Positions 26,789-36,731 are shown, counted from the stretch's first letter. The stretch is 64,000 nt of DNA from Natronoglomus mannanivorans (GCA_025517485.1 JAOPKB010000010.1:124001-188000); one strand, 5' to 3'. Notes: a model not told the origin generated them from the letters alone. Program-made: numbers and translations.

Positions 26789-27910
26789 TCAGTTGATCTC
26801 GAGTCGATCGCCGATCGACTCGATCGACTTCGGATCGACCTGCTGGTGGACCGGGAGGGCGACGATCTCCTGAGAGAGGCGGGTCGCCGTCTCGTAGGCC
26901 GGGTCGTCGAGGACGTCGGGGGACAGTCGCGGCCAGGAGAACACACCACCGACGCCACAGCGTTGGAGCGTTCGACGAAACCGCCTCGAGTGTTGGGTGT
27001 GGACGGGACAGACCTGCGGGCAGATTCCCGACGGCAGTTCCGGAAAGAGGACGTCGGCGTCGGGTCGGTCCTCGAGGACTCGTTGCCACGCTCGGTAGTT
27101 CGCGCGTCGCCGCGTTCGGATCGACTCGGGATCTGCATCCTCCATGACTCGGACGGAGAGTTTCGACATTCGAGTTTTGGACGCTTCGTACCGATCGATC
27201 GGATCGGAAGCAGCCGTCTCGCCGTCGCGTCCGAACAGGAGAGCGTTGACGGAGTTTCGAACCGTCGTATGACTGTCGAGGAGATCTGCCGCGATCGATT
27301 TGACGACGAAGCGGCCATCCGCGGGGCCCAGAGTGTCGCTCGGACCGGCCAGCTGTGACGGCTCGAACCGGTCGGCGATCGAGTCGTCGTTGAGATAGAG
27401 GATTGCACCGTTCGGGATCGGGAGGAGTTTCCAGAGACTCGTGATCCCGATGTGACCTCGCGTCCCGAGAAGGACCCCATCGTCGACACTCAACGCAGCG
27501 TGGGCGTTGTCGTCGATGTGATAACAGTCGTAGTCGTCGACGATCGACGACAGTTCCTCGAGCCCCGGCTGGGGAAACCCGAAGTAGTTGACCGACATGA
27601 CGGCGAGCGTTCGATCGTCGATCCGGTCCTCGAGGTCGGCAAAATCTGGAGACAGGTCCGGCGATATCGCGTAGTGTCTCGCCTCGAGTCCGAGTTCTCG
27701 GATCGGTTCGACGACGGCGTCGGGAAGATACGACGGAATGAGGACGTTCTCGCCGGGACTGGCGACGGTCGAGAGTGCATCACGAAGCGCAGCCTTTCCC
27801 GAGCCGTAGAGCCAGTGGTGGTCGGCGTGTTGGCGAACGAAAGGAGTGATTCCGGTCGGCCGCAGTTCCGACAACGACCAGACGAACAGCGAGGGCGTCC
27901 CACTGATCAT
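26789..27910 (-). CDS. DegT/DnrJ/EryC1-like PLP-dependent enzyme
   Basis: The protein has 373 residues. GSGKAALRDAL (36-46) matches the start of fold-type I aminotransferases. HIDDNAHAAL (131-140) is the Asp-containing PLP motif, and Lys161 in SLWKLLPIPNG is the expected Schiff-base lysine followed by a Gly turn. DegT-type enzymes transfer amino groups to keto-sugars for surface glycans, which fits the neighbouring phosphodiesterase and FemAB-like genes. It is divergent from the phosphodiesterase at 28141 with about 230 bp between them. The acceptor sugar is unknown. Confidence 0.75.
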   Translation of the reverse strand: MISGTPSLFVWSLSELRPTGITPFVRQHADHHWLYGSGKAALRDALSTVASPGENVLIPSYLPDAVVEPIRELGLEARHYAISPDLSPDFADLEDRIDDRTLAVMSVNYFGFPQPGLEELSSIVDDYDCYHIDDNAHAALSVDDGVLLGTRGHIGITSLWKLLPIPNGAILYLNDDSIADRFEPSQLAGPSDTLGPADGRFVVKSIAADLLDSHTTVRNSVNALLFGRDGETAASDPIDRYEASKTRMSKLSVRVMEDADPESIRTRRRANYRAWQRVLEDRPDADVLFPELPSGICPQVCPVHTQHSRRFRRTLQRCGVGGVFSWPRLSPDVLDDPAYETATRLSQEIVALPVHQQVDPKSIESIGDRLEIN

Positions 27911-28140
27911 CGTCCGACTGCTCGACGGCGGAGACGGATAGTCACGGGCGGTTCGGTCATGTATGTGGATTGTAACGACTTCGACTTAGTCATGTGGAAC
28001 GTACGATTCCAGCCGGAAAGACAGGCGGTGCTTACAGCGACCGAAGTGAGAAATTCAGGACCCCACCCCTCGAACCAAAGCCTCCCGTTACCAGCCGACA
28101 GCCATCGCATAACAAAGCCCGAACCGGTCTACCTGCGTGT

Positions 28141-29757
28141 ATGGAACGCGCTGACGATCCGCATCTCCTCGTCGTCGGTCTCGACGCGGGCTGTCTGCCA
28201 GTTCTCGAATCGCTGTTCGAACGGGATCAGATCCCGACGTTACAGCGGCTGCTCGAAACTGGCGCGACTGGACCCCTCGAGTCCCAGATCCCGCCCTGGA
28301 CGGCGAGCGCCTGGCCCTCGATATACACGGGAAAGAATCCGGGCAAACACGGCGTCTTCGACTTTCTCTCCTTCGACGGCTACGACTGGGACGTCGTCAA
28401 CGCCACGCACGTCCGGGAACGAGCCGTCTGGGAACTGCTCAGCGATCACGGCATCTCGAGTGTCGTGGTCAACGTCCCCGTCACCCACCCGGTTCGGGAG
28501 TTCGACGGGGCACTGATTCCGGGAATGACCGCGCCGGAGGATCCGGACTGTCACCCCGACGGGGTGCTCGAGGAAGTGAAAGAGGCCTGTGGCGGGTATC
28601 AGATCTACCCCCAGAGCGGTCCCGAACCGGACCGGTCGATCGAGGGCTACGAGCAGACGATCGAGTACCGGGGGGAGGCCTTCCGCTACCTGCTCGAGGA
28701 ATTCCAGCCGGAGTTCGGTTTCCTGCAATTCCAGCAGACCGATTCGGTCTTCCACGAACGGCCGGGCGACCGTCGGGCGATCGAAGCCGTCTACCGGGCG
28801 GTCGATCGCCAACTCGAGCGAACGCTCGAGGAGTTCGATCCGGAGAACGTCCTGATCGTGAGCGATCACGGGATGGGCGAGGTCGAGGGCCACGAGTTCC
28901 GGGCCAACGAGTTCCTCCGAGAGCAGGGCTACACCACCGCAACCAGTGGCGGCGAGGGGATGCCGGACTGGTCACGAGCGTGGGAGAACGACCTCCTCGA
29001 GGGCGAGGACGCGAGCGAACACGATGCGAGTGCACTCGAACAGGTGATGGAAGTCGCCGCGAAATTCGGCATTACGACCCAGCGGGTCGCGAACACCTTA
29101 GATTACGTCGGTCTGAAGGAGCCGATCGGCCGCCGCGTTCCCAACGACATGATCCGGGCGGCCAGCGAGCAGGTCGACTTCCCCGAATCGGCGGCCTACG
29201 TCCGCTCGAAGAGCGAACTGGGCGTTCGAATCAACCTCGAGGGTCGCGAACCCGACGGACAGGTCCCCCAGTCGGAGTACGAGGACGTCCGCGCGACGAT
29301 AATCGACGAGCTGTCGGCCGTCGAGACACCCGACGGCGAGCCGATGTTCGAGGCGGTCGAACCACGAGAGACGTACTTCGAGGGGCCGGAAATCGAGCGT
29401 GGACCGGACATCCTCACGGTCCCAGCGGCGTTCGACAACGCACTGGTCGCCGACTTTCAGGGAGCGCAGTTCGGCGACCCGGTCGAACCCTGGAACCACA
29501 AGCGAACCGGTGTGATCTCCGCGAGCGGGGCCGACTTCGATACGGGGGCGAGCCTCCAGGGGGCGACGATCTTCGACGTCGCGCCGACGATCTGCTCGCT
29601 GTTCGACATCCCGATCGACGTCGATATGGACGGCGCCGTCCTCCCGATCGTCGACCCCATCGAGAAACAAGAGTACCCGAACTACGAGCCGGAACCGATC
29701 ACTGCGACCGACGACGGTACCGTCGAGGACCGCCTCTCCGATCTGGGTTATCTCTAA
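28141..29757 (+). CDS. Alkaline-phosphatase-fold phosphodiesterase, second paralogue
   Basis: The protein has 538 residues from ATG 28141. Metal motif 1 is VVGLDAGC. The nucleophile region is IPPWTASAWPS at about residue 50. SDHGMGEVEGHEF follows at about 240, with a late His motif, WNHKRTG. It is colinear with the 4592-6211 protein, including the final DRLSDLGYL. It lies 2 bases before the FemAB-like gene, so the two are co-transcribed. The surroundings (PLP enzyme, transferase) suggest it handles a phosphorylated glycan or lipid intermediate. Confidence 0.85.
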   Translation: MERADDPHLLVVGLDAGCLPVLESLFERDQIPTLQRLLETGATGPLESQIPPWTASAWPSIYTGKNPGKHGVFDFLSFDGYDWDVVNATHVRERAVWELLSDHGISSVVVNVPVTHPVREFDGALIPGMTAPEDPDCHPDGVLEEVKEACGGYQIYPQSGPEPDRSIEGYEQTIEYRGEAFRYLLEEFQPEFGFLQFQQTDSVFHERPGDRRAIEAVYRAVDRQLERTLEEFDPENVLIVSDHGMGEVEGHEFRANEFLREQGYTTATSGGEGMPDWSRAWENDLLEGEDASEHDASALEQVMEVAAKFGITTQRVANTLDYVGLKEPIGRRVPNDMIRAASEQVDFPESAAYVRSKSELGVRINLEGREPDGQVPQSEYEDVRATIIDELSAVETPDGEPMFEAVEPRETYFEGPEIERGPDILTVPAAFDNALVADFQGAQFGDPVEPWNHKRTGVISASGADFDTGASLQGATIFDVAPTICSLFDIPIDVDMDGAVLPIVDPIEKQEYPNYEPEPITATDDGTVEDRLSDLGYL

Positions 29758-29759
29758 CA

Positions 29760-30770
29760 ATGAGCGTCGACGTCACAACACTCGACCCACAGACCGACGC
29801 CGACGAGTGGAACCGCTACGTCGAACGATCCGACGAAACGAACCCGTTCTACCGGGCGGAAGCACTCGAGTTACAGGCGGCCGACACCGGCACGGAGGTC
29901 CACCTGCTCACCGGATTCAAGGGCCAGGAGGCGGTCGGGCTCTTTCCCGTCTTCGAGTACCGGAAGGGGCCGGCGACGGCCGCGTTCTCGCCGGCGCCGT
30001 TCTCGTGGTCGTGTTACCTCGGCCCCGCACTGCTGAACGTCTCGAAGCTCAAACAGCGAAAGGCCGACCGGCGCACCAAGCGGTTCGTCGAGGGCTGTCT
30101 CGAGTGGATCGACGAGGAACTCTCCCCGCTGTACAGCAAGTTCACGACCGGCGAGTTCGACGACGTGCGACCGTTCGTCTGGAACGACCACGACGTCCAG
30201 CCCGGCTACACCTACGTGGTCGATCTCGAAGGGAGCGAGGACGACCTCCTGAAGCGGTTCAGCAGCGACGCCCGGAGTAACGTCCGCAACGCCGAGGAAG
30301 ACGACTACACGATCGAAGTCGGCGACGGGGACGACGTCGAAGGGATCATCGAGCAGGTCCGGGCCCGCTACGAGAGCCAGGATCGACCATTCCATCTCAG
30401 CCCGGAGTACGCTCGCTCGATGTACGAGACGCTCCCCGAGGGCTGCATCCAGCCCTACGCCTGTCGCATCGACGACGAGTTCGTTGGCGGCATCCTCGTC
30501 CTCGAGTCCGAAACCACTCGATACCGGTGGCAAGGTGGCGTCAAACCCGATACAGACGTCGACATCTCGATCAACGACTTGCTCGACTGGCACGTCATGC
30601 GCGACGGCCTCGAGGACGGCCTCGAGCGGTACGATCTGGTCGGGGCCGGCGTCCCGAGCATCAACCGGTACAAGGCGAAGTTCAATCCGCGACTCGAGAC
30701 CCACTATACGATCACGGCCGGGTCGTACGGACTCGATTTGCTGGTCGACAGCTACCAAAAATTTCTGTGA
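29760..30770 (+). CDS. FemAB/GNAT-fold acyl- or aminoacyltransferase-like protein
   Basis: The protein has 336 residues. Two GNAT-like halves are visible: an N-terminal one (WNRYVERSDETNPFYRAEAL, residues 15-35), then the central FSSDARSNVRNAEEDDYTIE pattern and GGILVLESETTRYRWQGGVK, typical of the FemAB-like BioF2/GNAT family. Members add amino acids or acyl groups to cell-surface precursors. The gene follows the phosphodiesterase by 2 bases. The substrate is not identifiable. Confidence 0.8.
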   Translation: MSVDVTTLDPQTDADEWNRYVERSDETNPFYRAEALELQAADTGTEVHLLTGFKGQEAVGLFPVFEYRKGPATAAFSPAPFSWSCYLGPALLNVSKLKQRKADRRTKRFVEGCLEWIDEELSPLYSKFTTGEFDDVRPFVWNDHDVQPGYTYVVDLEGSEDDLLKRFSSDARSNVRNAEEDDYTIEVGDGDDVEGIIEQVRARYESQDRPFHLSPEYARSMYETLPEGCIQPYACRIDDEFVGGILVLESETTRYRWQGGVKPDTDVDISINDLLDWHVMRDGLEDGLERYDLVGAGVPSINRYKAKFNPRLETHYTITAGSYGLDLLVDSYQKFL

Positions 30771-31241
30771 CACGCTGTTGCCGTCTCGGGTTCGTCCGTG
30801 GTGACCCGTTCGCTGGCACGGGTGAACCCCGTCGTACGGTCGCGGAACGTCCGGGTCGGCATTAGACGCAAACGTGTCTGCGGAAGTTAGTTATTCCAAA
30901 TGGGTGTGACAAAAAGCGGCGCGCTTGCGGACGTCGATGAAAAAGGCCAATAGACCGACTTTTGACCTCTAAGTGGAGAACCGCTCGCTACGCTCACAGA
31001 TATACGATTTAGATTGAGTCTCAGCTGTCTGTTTCGTTAACTCTCCCTACCCCCGACTGCTCAATTCGCAGGCAGTCGGCAGAACGGGAAGGACAGTCTA
31101 TGACCACTAGATCCACAGGACCAGTTTATAAATAACAGAAATTAGTCATTTTCGAGTCACTTAAAGGGTTTTAGTAAATGGAACGAGTTGCATAAATATG
31201 GACACACTCCAATCGAACGGCAGTACTTTCTGGGAACACCG
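30771..31241. other. AT-richer intergenic region
   Basis: The composition shifts to lower GC from about 30890 (TTATTCCAAATGGG, TTATAAATAACAGAAATTAG). No gene is supported. CATAAATATGG at 31190-31200 is a TATA-like box for the next gene. Confidence 0.5.
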
Positions 31242-32573
31242 ATGGTAGACGTTGCGCTCTCGGCGGCACAACTCGCCTTAGCGCTATTTCTCGTGGTATT
31301 AAACGGCTTTTTTGTCGCTGCAGAGTTCGCCTTCGTTCGGATTCGGGGGACATCGGTCGACCAGCTCGTCGAGGAGGGGCGGCCCGGCTCGGGGACGCTC
31401 CAAGAAGTGATGACGAATCTCGACAACTACCTCGCCACGACACAACTCGGCATCACCATCGCCTCACTCGGATTGGGATGGGTCGGCGAACCCGCAGTGG
31501 CAACACTCATCGGGCCCATACTGGAACCGGTTCTCCCGGCAACTCTCATCCATCTCGTCGCTTTCGCAATCGCCTTTAGTATCATTACGTTTCTCCACGT
31601 CGTCTTCGGTGAACTTGTACCGAAGACGCTCGCAATCGCCCAGACCGAGCGACTCTCGCTGTTCCTCGCCCCGCCAATGAAGGCCTTCTACTACATACTC
31701 TATCCGGGAATTGTCGTCTTCAACGGGGCGGCCAACGCGTTCACGCGGTCGCTCGGTGTGCCGCCCGCTTCCGAAACGGATGAGACACTCGGTGAGCGGG
31801 AGCTCCTTCGGGTACTAACACAATCCGGCGAGGGAGGGGGCATCGACGTGGCAGAAGTGACGATGATCGAGCGCGTCTTCGATCTTGACGACACCGTGGT
31901 TCGGGAGGTCATGGTCCCACGACCGGACGTGGTGAGCGTTCCGGCGGATGCCACGCTATCCGAGCTTCATTCGACCGTCTTAGAGGCCGGACACACGCGC
32001 TATCCGGTCCTTGATGCCAACGACGGAGACCAAGTGGTTGGATTCGTAGATGTCAAGGACGTGCTGCGAGCAGAGGTGGACGATGGGGATGCTGAGATAG
32101 TCGGTGACCTTACCCGCGAGATTCTCATCGTCCCGGAGACGATGGCAATTAGCGAGCTCCTGATACAGTTTCGGGAGGACCGGCAGCAAATGGCCGCAGT
32201 CATCGACGAGTGGGGAGCGTTCGAGGGAGTTGTAACGGTTGAAGACATCGTTGAGGCCCTCGTCGGAGACCTTCGAGACGGGTTTGATCTCGATGAGCGC
32301 GAACCCTCGATACGCCAGCGTGACGATGAGGGGTACGACATTGACGGAGGAGTCCAATTGTCGGAAGTTAATGACACCCTCGCTGGGGACTTCGAAAGCG
32401 AGGAGGTCGAAACGATCGGTGGACTGGTACTCGGACAACTCAACCGCGCACCAGAACCTGGCGACCGCGTCGAGGTCGCCGGTCACGTCATTGAGGTAAC
32501 GAGCGTCGAGGGGACCCGAATTTCGACGGTATGGGTCCACGAAAGAGATATCGATGATCCAGCGGTGGACTGA
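31242..32573 (+). CDS. CNNM/HlyC-CorC family ion transporter with CBS domains
   Basis: The protein has 443 residues from ATG 31242; a TTG frame extension to 31188 is unlikely. The N-terminal DUF21 membrane domain (about 1-180, starting VDVALSAAQLALALFLVVLN, with EFAFVRIR and GELVPKTLA) is followed by a CBS pair (about 200-320, VMVPRPDVVSVPAD, RYPVLDAN, EWGAFEGVVTVEDI) and a CorC/HlyC domain (about 340-435). Members are linked to Mg2+ or other cation efflux. Third codon positions are noticeably less GC-biased (for example TTA, CTA, GTA codons) than in flanking genes, which suggests acquisition from another haloarchaeon. Confidence 0.9.
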   Translation: MVDVALSAAQLALALFLVVLNGFFVAAEFAFVRIRGTSVDQLVEEGRPGSGTLQEVMTNLDNYLATTQLGITIASLGLGWVGEPAVATLIGPILEPVLPATLIHLVAFAIAFSIITFLHVVFGELVPKTLAIAQTERLSLFLAPPMKAFYYILYPGIVVFNGAANAFTRSLGVPPASETDETLGERELLRVLTQSGEGGGIDVAEVTMIERVFDLDDTVVREVMVPRPDVVSVPADATLSELHSTVLEAGHTRYPVLDANDGDQVVGFVDVKDVLRAEVDDGDAEIVGDLTREILIVPETMAISELLIQFREDRQQMAAVIDEWGAFEGVVTVEDIVEALVGDLRDGFDLDEREPSIRQRDDEGYDIDGGVQLSEVNDTLAGDFESEEVETIGGLVLGQLNRAPEPGDRVEVAGHVIEVTSVEGTRISTVWVHERDIDDPAVD

Positions 32574-33308
32574 GTGGGGGTATGGACTTGATCGTTTAGG
32601 TCCGCTCAGCCTCCCGCTTCCGTCTAATTGGGGTTTCGTTCTCTACCGGTCTGACTCGTAGTCGGTCGTCGTCGGATCGACAATTGATGAGTCCTGGATT
32701 CCAGCGGTGGAACCTGATCTGCGGTATAATCAGATGGAAGGTACTGTAAGATACGCACTTCAAACTAAGGAAAGTATCAACGACCGTACAGACGATTGGA
32801 GGAAAGGCGAGGGGCGTCACGTAGGCAGTCGATTGAACGATCATTGTCGAGAGCGCGACCGTCTCGAGACCCCCAAATTCGCGTACACGAGAGTTCGAAT
32901 CGGTACTCCCGAGGGTAATCGAGGAAGGGGAGTCTATTTCGTGGGTTTTCGCTCGGAGATCTGTACGGTTTCTGCTCGTATCTCGAGGATGATCATCGAA
33001 TCGGGCTCGAGTCCGTACTCGAGAGGGAACGCACCCGAATCTGCTCTCTTCGTTCGTCTCTAAACGGAACGCAGAGCTGCCGCGAAGTCGCGGGTCACTC
33101 GAGGCGATCACGAAACATCGGCCCGGATCACTCGAGACGGGTGGGTTCGAGCGTGGTCGTCGGTCGAACCGTCCTCGAGTCGACGACTCCGGCGGGAGAG
33201 ACAGAGCGGAAAACCGCCTCGGACACCGAGCGGATACTGGAGTAGGGCCGCCGAACGCGAGCGACAGCAGTCACTACGGATCGGAGAACGGACTAGGCTC
33301 GAACGACG
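32574..33308. other. Intergenic, no supported gene
   Basis: Both strands have overlapping open frames, but none has an acidic composition or a recognisable domain. This is the longest featureless gap in the window, at 735 bases. Confidence 0.5.
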
Positions 33309-33620
33309 TTACTCGAGGGTTGAGTCGACGTCGAGTTCGGGTTCGGGTTCGGGTTCGGGTTCAGGTTCTGGTTCGACGATTCGGTACACCGACTGTCTGG
33401 CGTCCTGGAGGTGGACGCGGCTGGTGACGAACCCGTCGTCTTCGAGCGTCGCGAGGGCGTAGCGGACGGTTCGGGGACAGAGACGCGACTCGGTCGCGAT
33501 CTCGTCTTGGGTCATCGCACCCTCGTACTCGAGGACCTTGTAGACGAGTTTCGCGCTCGGTGGGAGGTCGGTCACGTCGCGGTCGCGGTCGAGCGTCGTA
33601 TCCTGGTTGGTTGTACTCAT
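33309..33620 (-). CDS. Winged-helix transcriptional regulator
   Basis: The protein has 103 residues from ATG 33620. The centre (LPPSAKLVYKVLEYEGAMTQ, DEIATESRLCPRTVRYALAT, LEDDGFVTSRV) is a MarR/TrmB-type winged helix. The tail is a Glu-Pro repeat. The longer upstream frame is basic and overlaps the next regulator, so ATG 33620 was chosen. It lies 19 bases after the PadR-family gene and is probably co-transcribed. Confidence 0.8.
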   Translation of the reverse strand: MSTTNQDTTLDRDRDVTDLPPSAKLVYKVLEYEGAMTQDEIATESRLCPRTVRYALATLEDDGFVTSRVHLQDARQSVYRIVEPEPEPEPEPEPELDVDSTLE

Positions 33621-33639
33621 TGCGGTATCGAAAGCCGAA

Positions 33640-33972
33640 TTACAGTTTCGCAGGCGTCGCGTCAGGGGCCACGTACTCCGTCTGCCAGTCGTATCGGGCG
33701 GCGATCGCGTGGCGACCCCGCTCGCTGATACTGTATCGGTTCGTCCGACCGTCCAGTTCGCCCTTCGTGACGAAGCCCTCTTCGACGAGGGTATCGAGAT
33801 TCGCGTACAGGCGCCCGTGAAGGATTTCACGACCCTGTGAGTTCTCGAGTTCCTGTTTTATCTCCTGGCCGTTCGGCGACTCCATACCTGCGATGACGAA
33901 CATTAAGTCCCGCTGGAATCCTGTGAGATCGTGCACTGGAATCTCCTCGGTCGAGGGATATGATCTCCCCAT
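33640..33972 (-). CDS. PadR-family transcriptional regulator
   Basis: The protein has 110 residues. The sequence DLTGFQRDLMFVIAGMESPN, then GREILHGRLYANLDTLVEEGFV and RTNRYSISERGRHAI, is the PadR winged helix. Haloarchaeal PadR proteins respond to stress or metabolites that are mostly undefined. It is the first gene of a pair with the regulator at 33309-33620. The AT-rich sequence just upstream (ATATAAGTA around 33975) provides a promoter. Confidence 0.85.
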   Translation of the reverse strand: MGRSYPSTEEIPVHDLTGFQRDLMFVIAGMESPNGQEIKQELENSQGREILHGRLYANLDTLVEEGFVTKGELDGRTNRYSISERGRHAIAARYDWQTEYVAPDATPAKL

Positions 33973-34389
33973 ATAAGTACACCCGAGATCGTTTAGAAAT
34001 ATAGGATGACACTAAATCCTATCAAAACGGAGGGTTCGCGGTGAAACAACGTCGGCCAGACTGTATCGGGAGTGGCCAGTCGAGACGACCGAGGGGAACG
34101 TCGAGTCGGTCGTCGTTGGCGACACCATCGCACTCGAGTGAGGGAGACGGACGGATCGAAAACGCGACGAACAACCCTCGAGCGCCCACAGATCCAGAGA
34201 CGAAACCGGGTCACCGAACGAGAGTCACCGATCGAGTCGGAGAGCGTCGACGACCAGCTTGTCTCGTGAAACAGGGGGAGCGAATCCTGAAACCGACGAG
34301 GAGTATCCACCCGGTTTGTACGGATCGAATACCCAAACTGACACCGTAATCGGTTCATAGTAACGGCTGGTCATCGGTGAGTAGAACAC
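33973..34389. other. Divergent intergenic region, no gene seen
   Basis: It separates the PadR gene and glmM. Promoter-like AT patches occur at both ends. No further structure is recognised. Confidence 0.45.
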
Positions 34390-35730
34390 ATGTTTGGAAC
34401 CAGTGGCGTCCGCGGCACCGTCGGAGAGGAGGTTACAGCAGCGTTGGCGCTCTCCGTCGGCCGTGCCGTCGCCTCGAGCGGCTACGAGCGCGTCGTCGTC
34501 GGCCGAGACATTCGCGAGAGCGGAATCATGCTTCAGGATGCGCTCACGGCGGGCCTCCGTGAGTGTGGCGCTGACGTCGTCGACATCGGTGTCGTATCGA
34601 CACCCACCCTCGCCCGGAGTATCGCGTGGCTCGAGGCCGACGCCGGCGTCGTGATCACGGCCTCGCACAACCCCGCGCCGGACAACGGGATCAAACTCTG
34701 GCTCCCGTCGGGGAAGGCGTTCGGTCCGGACGAGCGCGAAGAGATCTCCCAGCGCGTTCGAACCGACGACTACGATCAGCAACCCTGGGACGAACTCGGC
34801 TCGATCGAGAAGCGAGATGGGGCGATCGATCACCACGTCGCGGCGCTCCGGTCGGCAGTCTCACTCGGCGGCGAAGACGACGGTCAGGGGTCACCCCACG
34901 TCGTCGTCGACGTCGGGAACGGGACGGGCGGGATCACGGCTCGGGCCCTCTCCGAACTGGGCTGTGACGTGCAGACGTTGAACGGCCAGCAAGACGGGAG
35001 CTTCCCCGGCCGTCCGAGCGAGCCGAACCGGAAGACCCTCGGTGCACTGATGGCGATGGTCGAACAGACCGACGCGGCGCTGGGCATCGCCCACGACGGC
35101 GATGCCGACCGGATGATGGCCGTCGACGAGACCGGGGCGTTCGTGCCCAAAGACGTGTTGCTCGCGCTCTTCGCTCGCGAGAGTGCGAGTGACGGCGACC
35201 GGATCGCCGCCCCCGTCGATACGAGTCTGGCCGTCGACGACGCGGTGGCCGGGGTCGGCGCCTCGGTCACCCGGACCGAAGTCGGCGACGTCTACGTCGC
35301 CGAGCGCGCGACCGAGGACGACGTCGTCTTCGGTGGCGAGCCGAGCGGCGCCTGGATCTGGCCCGAGGAAACGCTGTGTCCCGACGGCCCGCTGGCGGCG
35401 TGCAAACTCGTCGAACTCGTCGCCGATCGCGGTTCTCTGTCGGCACTGGTCGACGAGATCGAGACGTACCCGATCGAACGCGACTCGATCGAGGTCGCCA
35501 AGACGGAGAAATCCGCCGTCATGGACCGTGTCCAGACCCACGTCCTCGAGACCTACGACGACGCCGATACGCTCGACGGCGTTCGCGTCGATACCGGTGA
35601 CGGCTGGTTCCTGATCCGGCCGAGCGGTACCGAACCGGTGGTTCGCGTGACTGCAGAAGCTCGAGACGAGACGCGTGCTGACGCCCTCGCAGCCGAAGCG
35701 ACGGAGATCGTGACGGCGGCAGTCGAGTAG
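34390..35730 (+). CDS. glmM: Phosphoglucosamine mutase (or phosphoglucomutase/phosphomannomutase)
   Basis: The protein has 446 residues. FGTSGVRG (residues 2-9), the catalytic phosphoserine motif TASHNPAPDNG at about 90, the Mg2+ site DGDADRM at about 236, the sugar loop GEPSGAWI at about 315, and the phosphate loop RPSGTEPVVR at about 410 are all present. It interconverts hexosamine-6-phosphate and hexosamine-1-phosphate. Genomic proximity to a GlmU-like gene and glmS makes phosphoglucosamine mutase the best reading, although phosphomannomutase activity cannot be excluded. Confidence 0.9.
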   Translation: MFGTSGVRGTVGEEVTAALALSVGRAVASSGYERVVVGRDIRESGIMLQDALTAGLRECGADVVDIGVVSTPTLARSIAWLEADAGVVITASHNPAPDNGIKLWLPSGKAFGPDEREEISQRVRTDDYDQQPWDELGSIEKRDGAIDHHVAALRSAVSLGGEDDGQGSPHVVVDVGNGTGGITARALSELGCDVQTLNGQQDGSFPGRPSEPNRKTLGALMAMVEQTDAALGIAHDGDADRMMAVDETGAFVPKDVLLALFARESASDGDRIAAPVDTSLAVDDAVAGVGASVTRTEVGDVYVAERATEDDVVFGGEPSGAWIWPEETLCPDGPLAACKLVELVADRGSLSALVDEIETYPIERDSIEVAKTEKSAVMDRVQTHVLETYDDADTLDGVRVDTGDGWFLIRPSGTEPVVRVTAEARDETRADALAAEATEIVTAAVE

Positions 35731-36127
35731 CAGGGTTTCGAAGCGCGCAACTGAAACGATCGGAGAGTCGGTAGCAGACAGGTTTTGGCGTCCACCCACG
35801 ACTGAAGTCGCCGTCGTTCTCCTGTACCTGTGGTACACTCCCAACGAACCGAGAGAGAGCCTACAAGAAAAGTGAACGGCGAGAAACGCCCAGACGAAAT
35901 CGGGACGAAGTCCGGTTGGAGGACCGAACGAGAGTCCGGACGACATCCGGGGCCGAAACGAGATATGAACCGGAACCAACACTGGGGCCGGAGCTGGAAC
36001 GAGGCTGAAGCCGAACTGCAACCGAACTGGAACGGAACCCCCGGATCAGATCACTCGAATCCCGCGCGAGCGGCCTGACACACCATCGATAGAGAGTGAC
36101 GAGATCGATCGACTCGAGACCACACCA
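35731..36127. other. Intergenic region with a degenerate IS-type hairpin
   Basis: The hairpin at 35792-35826 is listed separately. The rest contains GGAACC/GAACGG-type low-complexity sequence and no gene. Confidence 0.45.
35792..35826 (-). mobile_element. Degenerate IS605-type terminal hairpin
   Basis: On the minus strand it reads CAGGAGAACGACGG-CGACTTCAGTCG-TGGGTGGAC, a broken version of the hairpins at 1265 and 50652: CGACT/AGTCG still pairs, but the outer CCCA arm is lost. It is a relic with no transposase. Confidence 0.45.
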
Positions 36128-36337
36128 CTATCGCTGTTCTTTGGGGATGAAATCGGAGGTTTTCATCTCGCGGTAGGTCGAGCAGTCGGGGCAGGCGTGA
36201 ACGACGTCGCGATTGTCACCGAAGACACGTGCGAACTGGCGGGTAACCTGATTGCCGCAGTTGACACACTGAGGGGCGGTCGTTTTCTTTGCAGTTGCCA
36301 TCGGCGTCCACTTGGCGTCGGATGATTCCGTCGACAT
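36128..36337 (-). CDS. Small zinc-ribbon protein (DUF7563-like)
   Basis: The protein has 69 residues from ATG 36337; ATG 36301 is also possible. QCVNCGNQVTRQFARVFGDN is followed by ACPDCSTYREM, a zinc ribbon with two CxxC knuckles. The pattern resembles the haloarchaeal DUF7563 family as I remember it. The role is unknown. Confidence 0.75.
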   Translation of the reverse strand: MSTESSDAKWTPMATAKKTTAPQCVNCGNQVTRQFARVFGDNRDVVHACPDCSTYREMKTSDFIPKEQR

Positions 36338-36361
36338 CAACAACCGATAGCCACAGCACAC

Positions 36362-36731
36362 TATTTACTATCGGTTGCATAACGGCTGGCTCCGGTCGAC
36401 TAAACTCGGTGAAAACGTGAGCGAACGGTTTTCGGGATGGTCTCGAGAACCGGACAGTCATAGCTTCAAACTCCAGAAATTCAGTATTTATTGAAGGTAA
36501 CACCGAATTTCGAGCCGAAAACCGGGGTGGGTGGGGCGCAGCTGGGAGTGTCGGTCGGCGTCGCCGAGAGACCGCTCAGTCGATTGGCTGTGTGACAGGT
36601 TCCCGCCCGGACGAGCGTGGCCGACACGACTGGCACTACCGGGACACCTCACACCAAAAGCGAGGGTCGAGTCGGACCGCGAGTAACATCCGTATAATTA
36701 TGCGGGGCATCGACCAACCACCTAGGTATCG
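36362..36731. other. Divergent intergenic region with glmU promoter
   Basis: CCGTATAATTATGCGG (36690-36705) gives a TATA-like box about 30 bases before ATG 36732, indicating a leaderless transcript. No gene is seen in the rest. Confidence 0.5.

Noticed and set aside
32707..33063. Plus-strand 118-codon frame in the same gap
   Set aside because: Same grounds: Arg-rich, no acidic bias and no recognised motif.
32596..33111. Minus-strand 171-codon frame in the 32.6-33.3 kb gap
   Set aside because: Composition is basic and cysteine/serine-scattered, with no domain and no promoter-like start; it looks like random open frame in GC-rich DNA.
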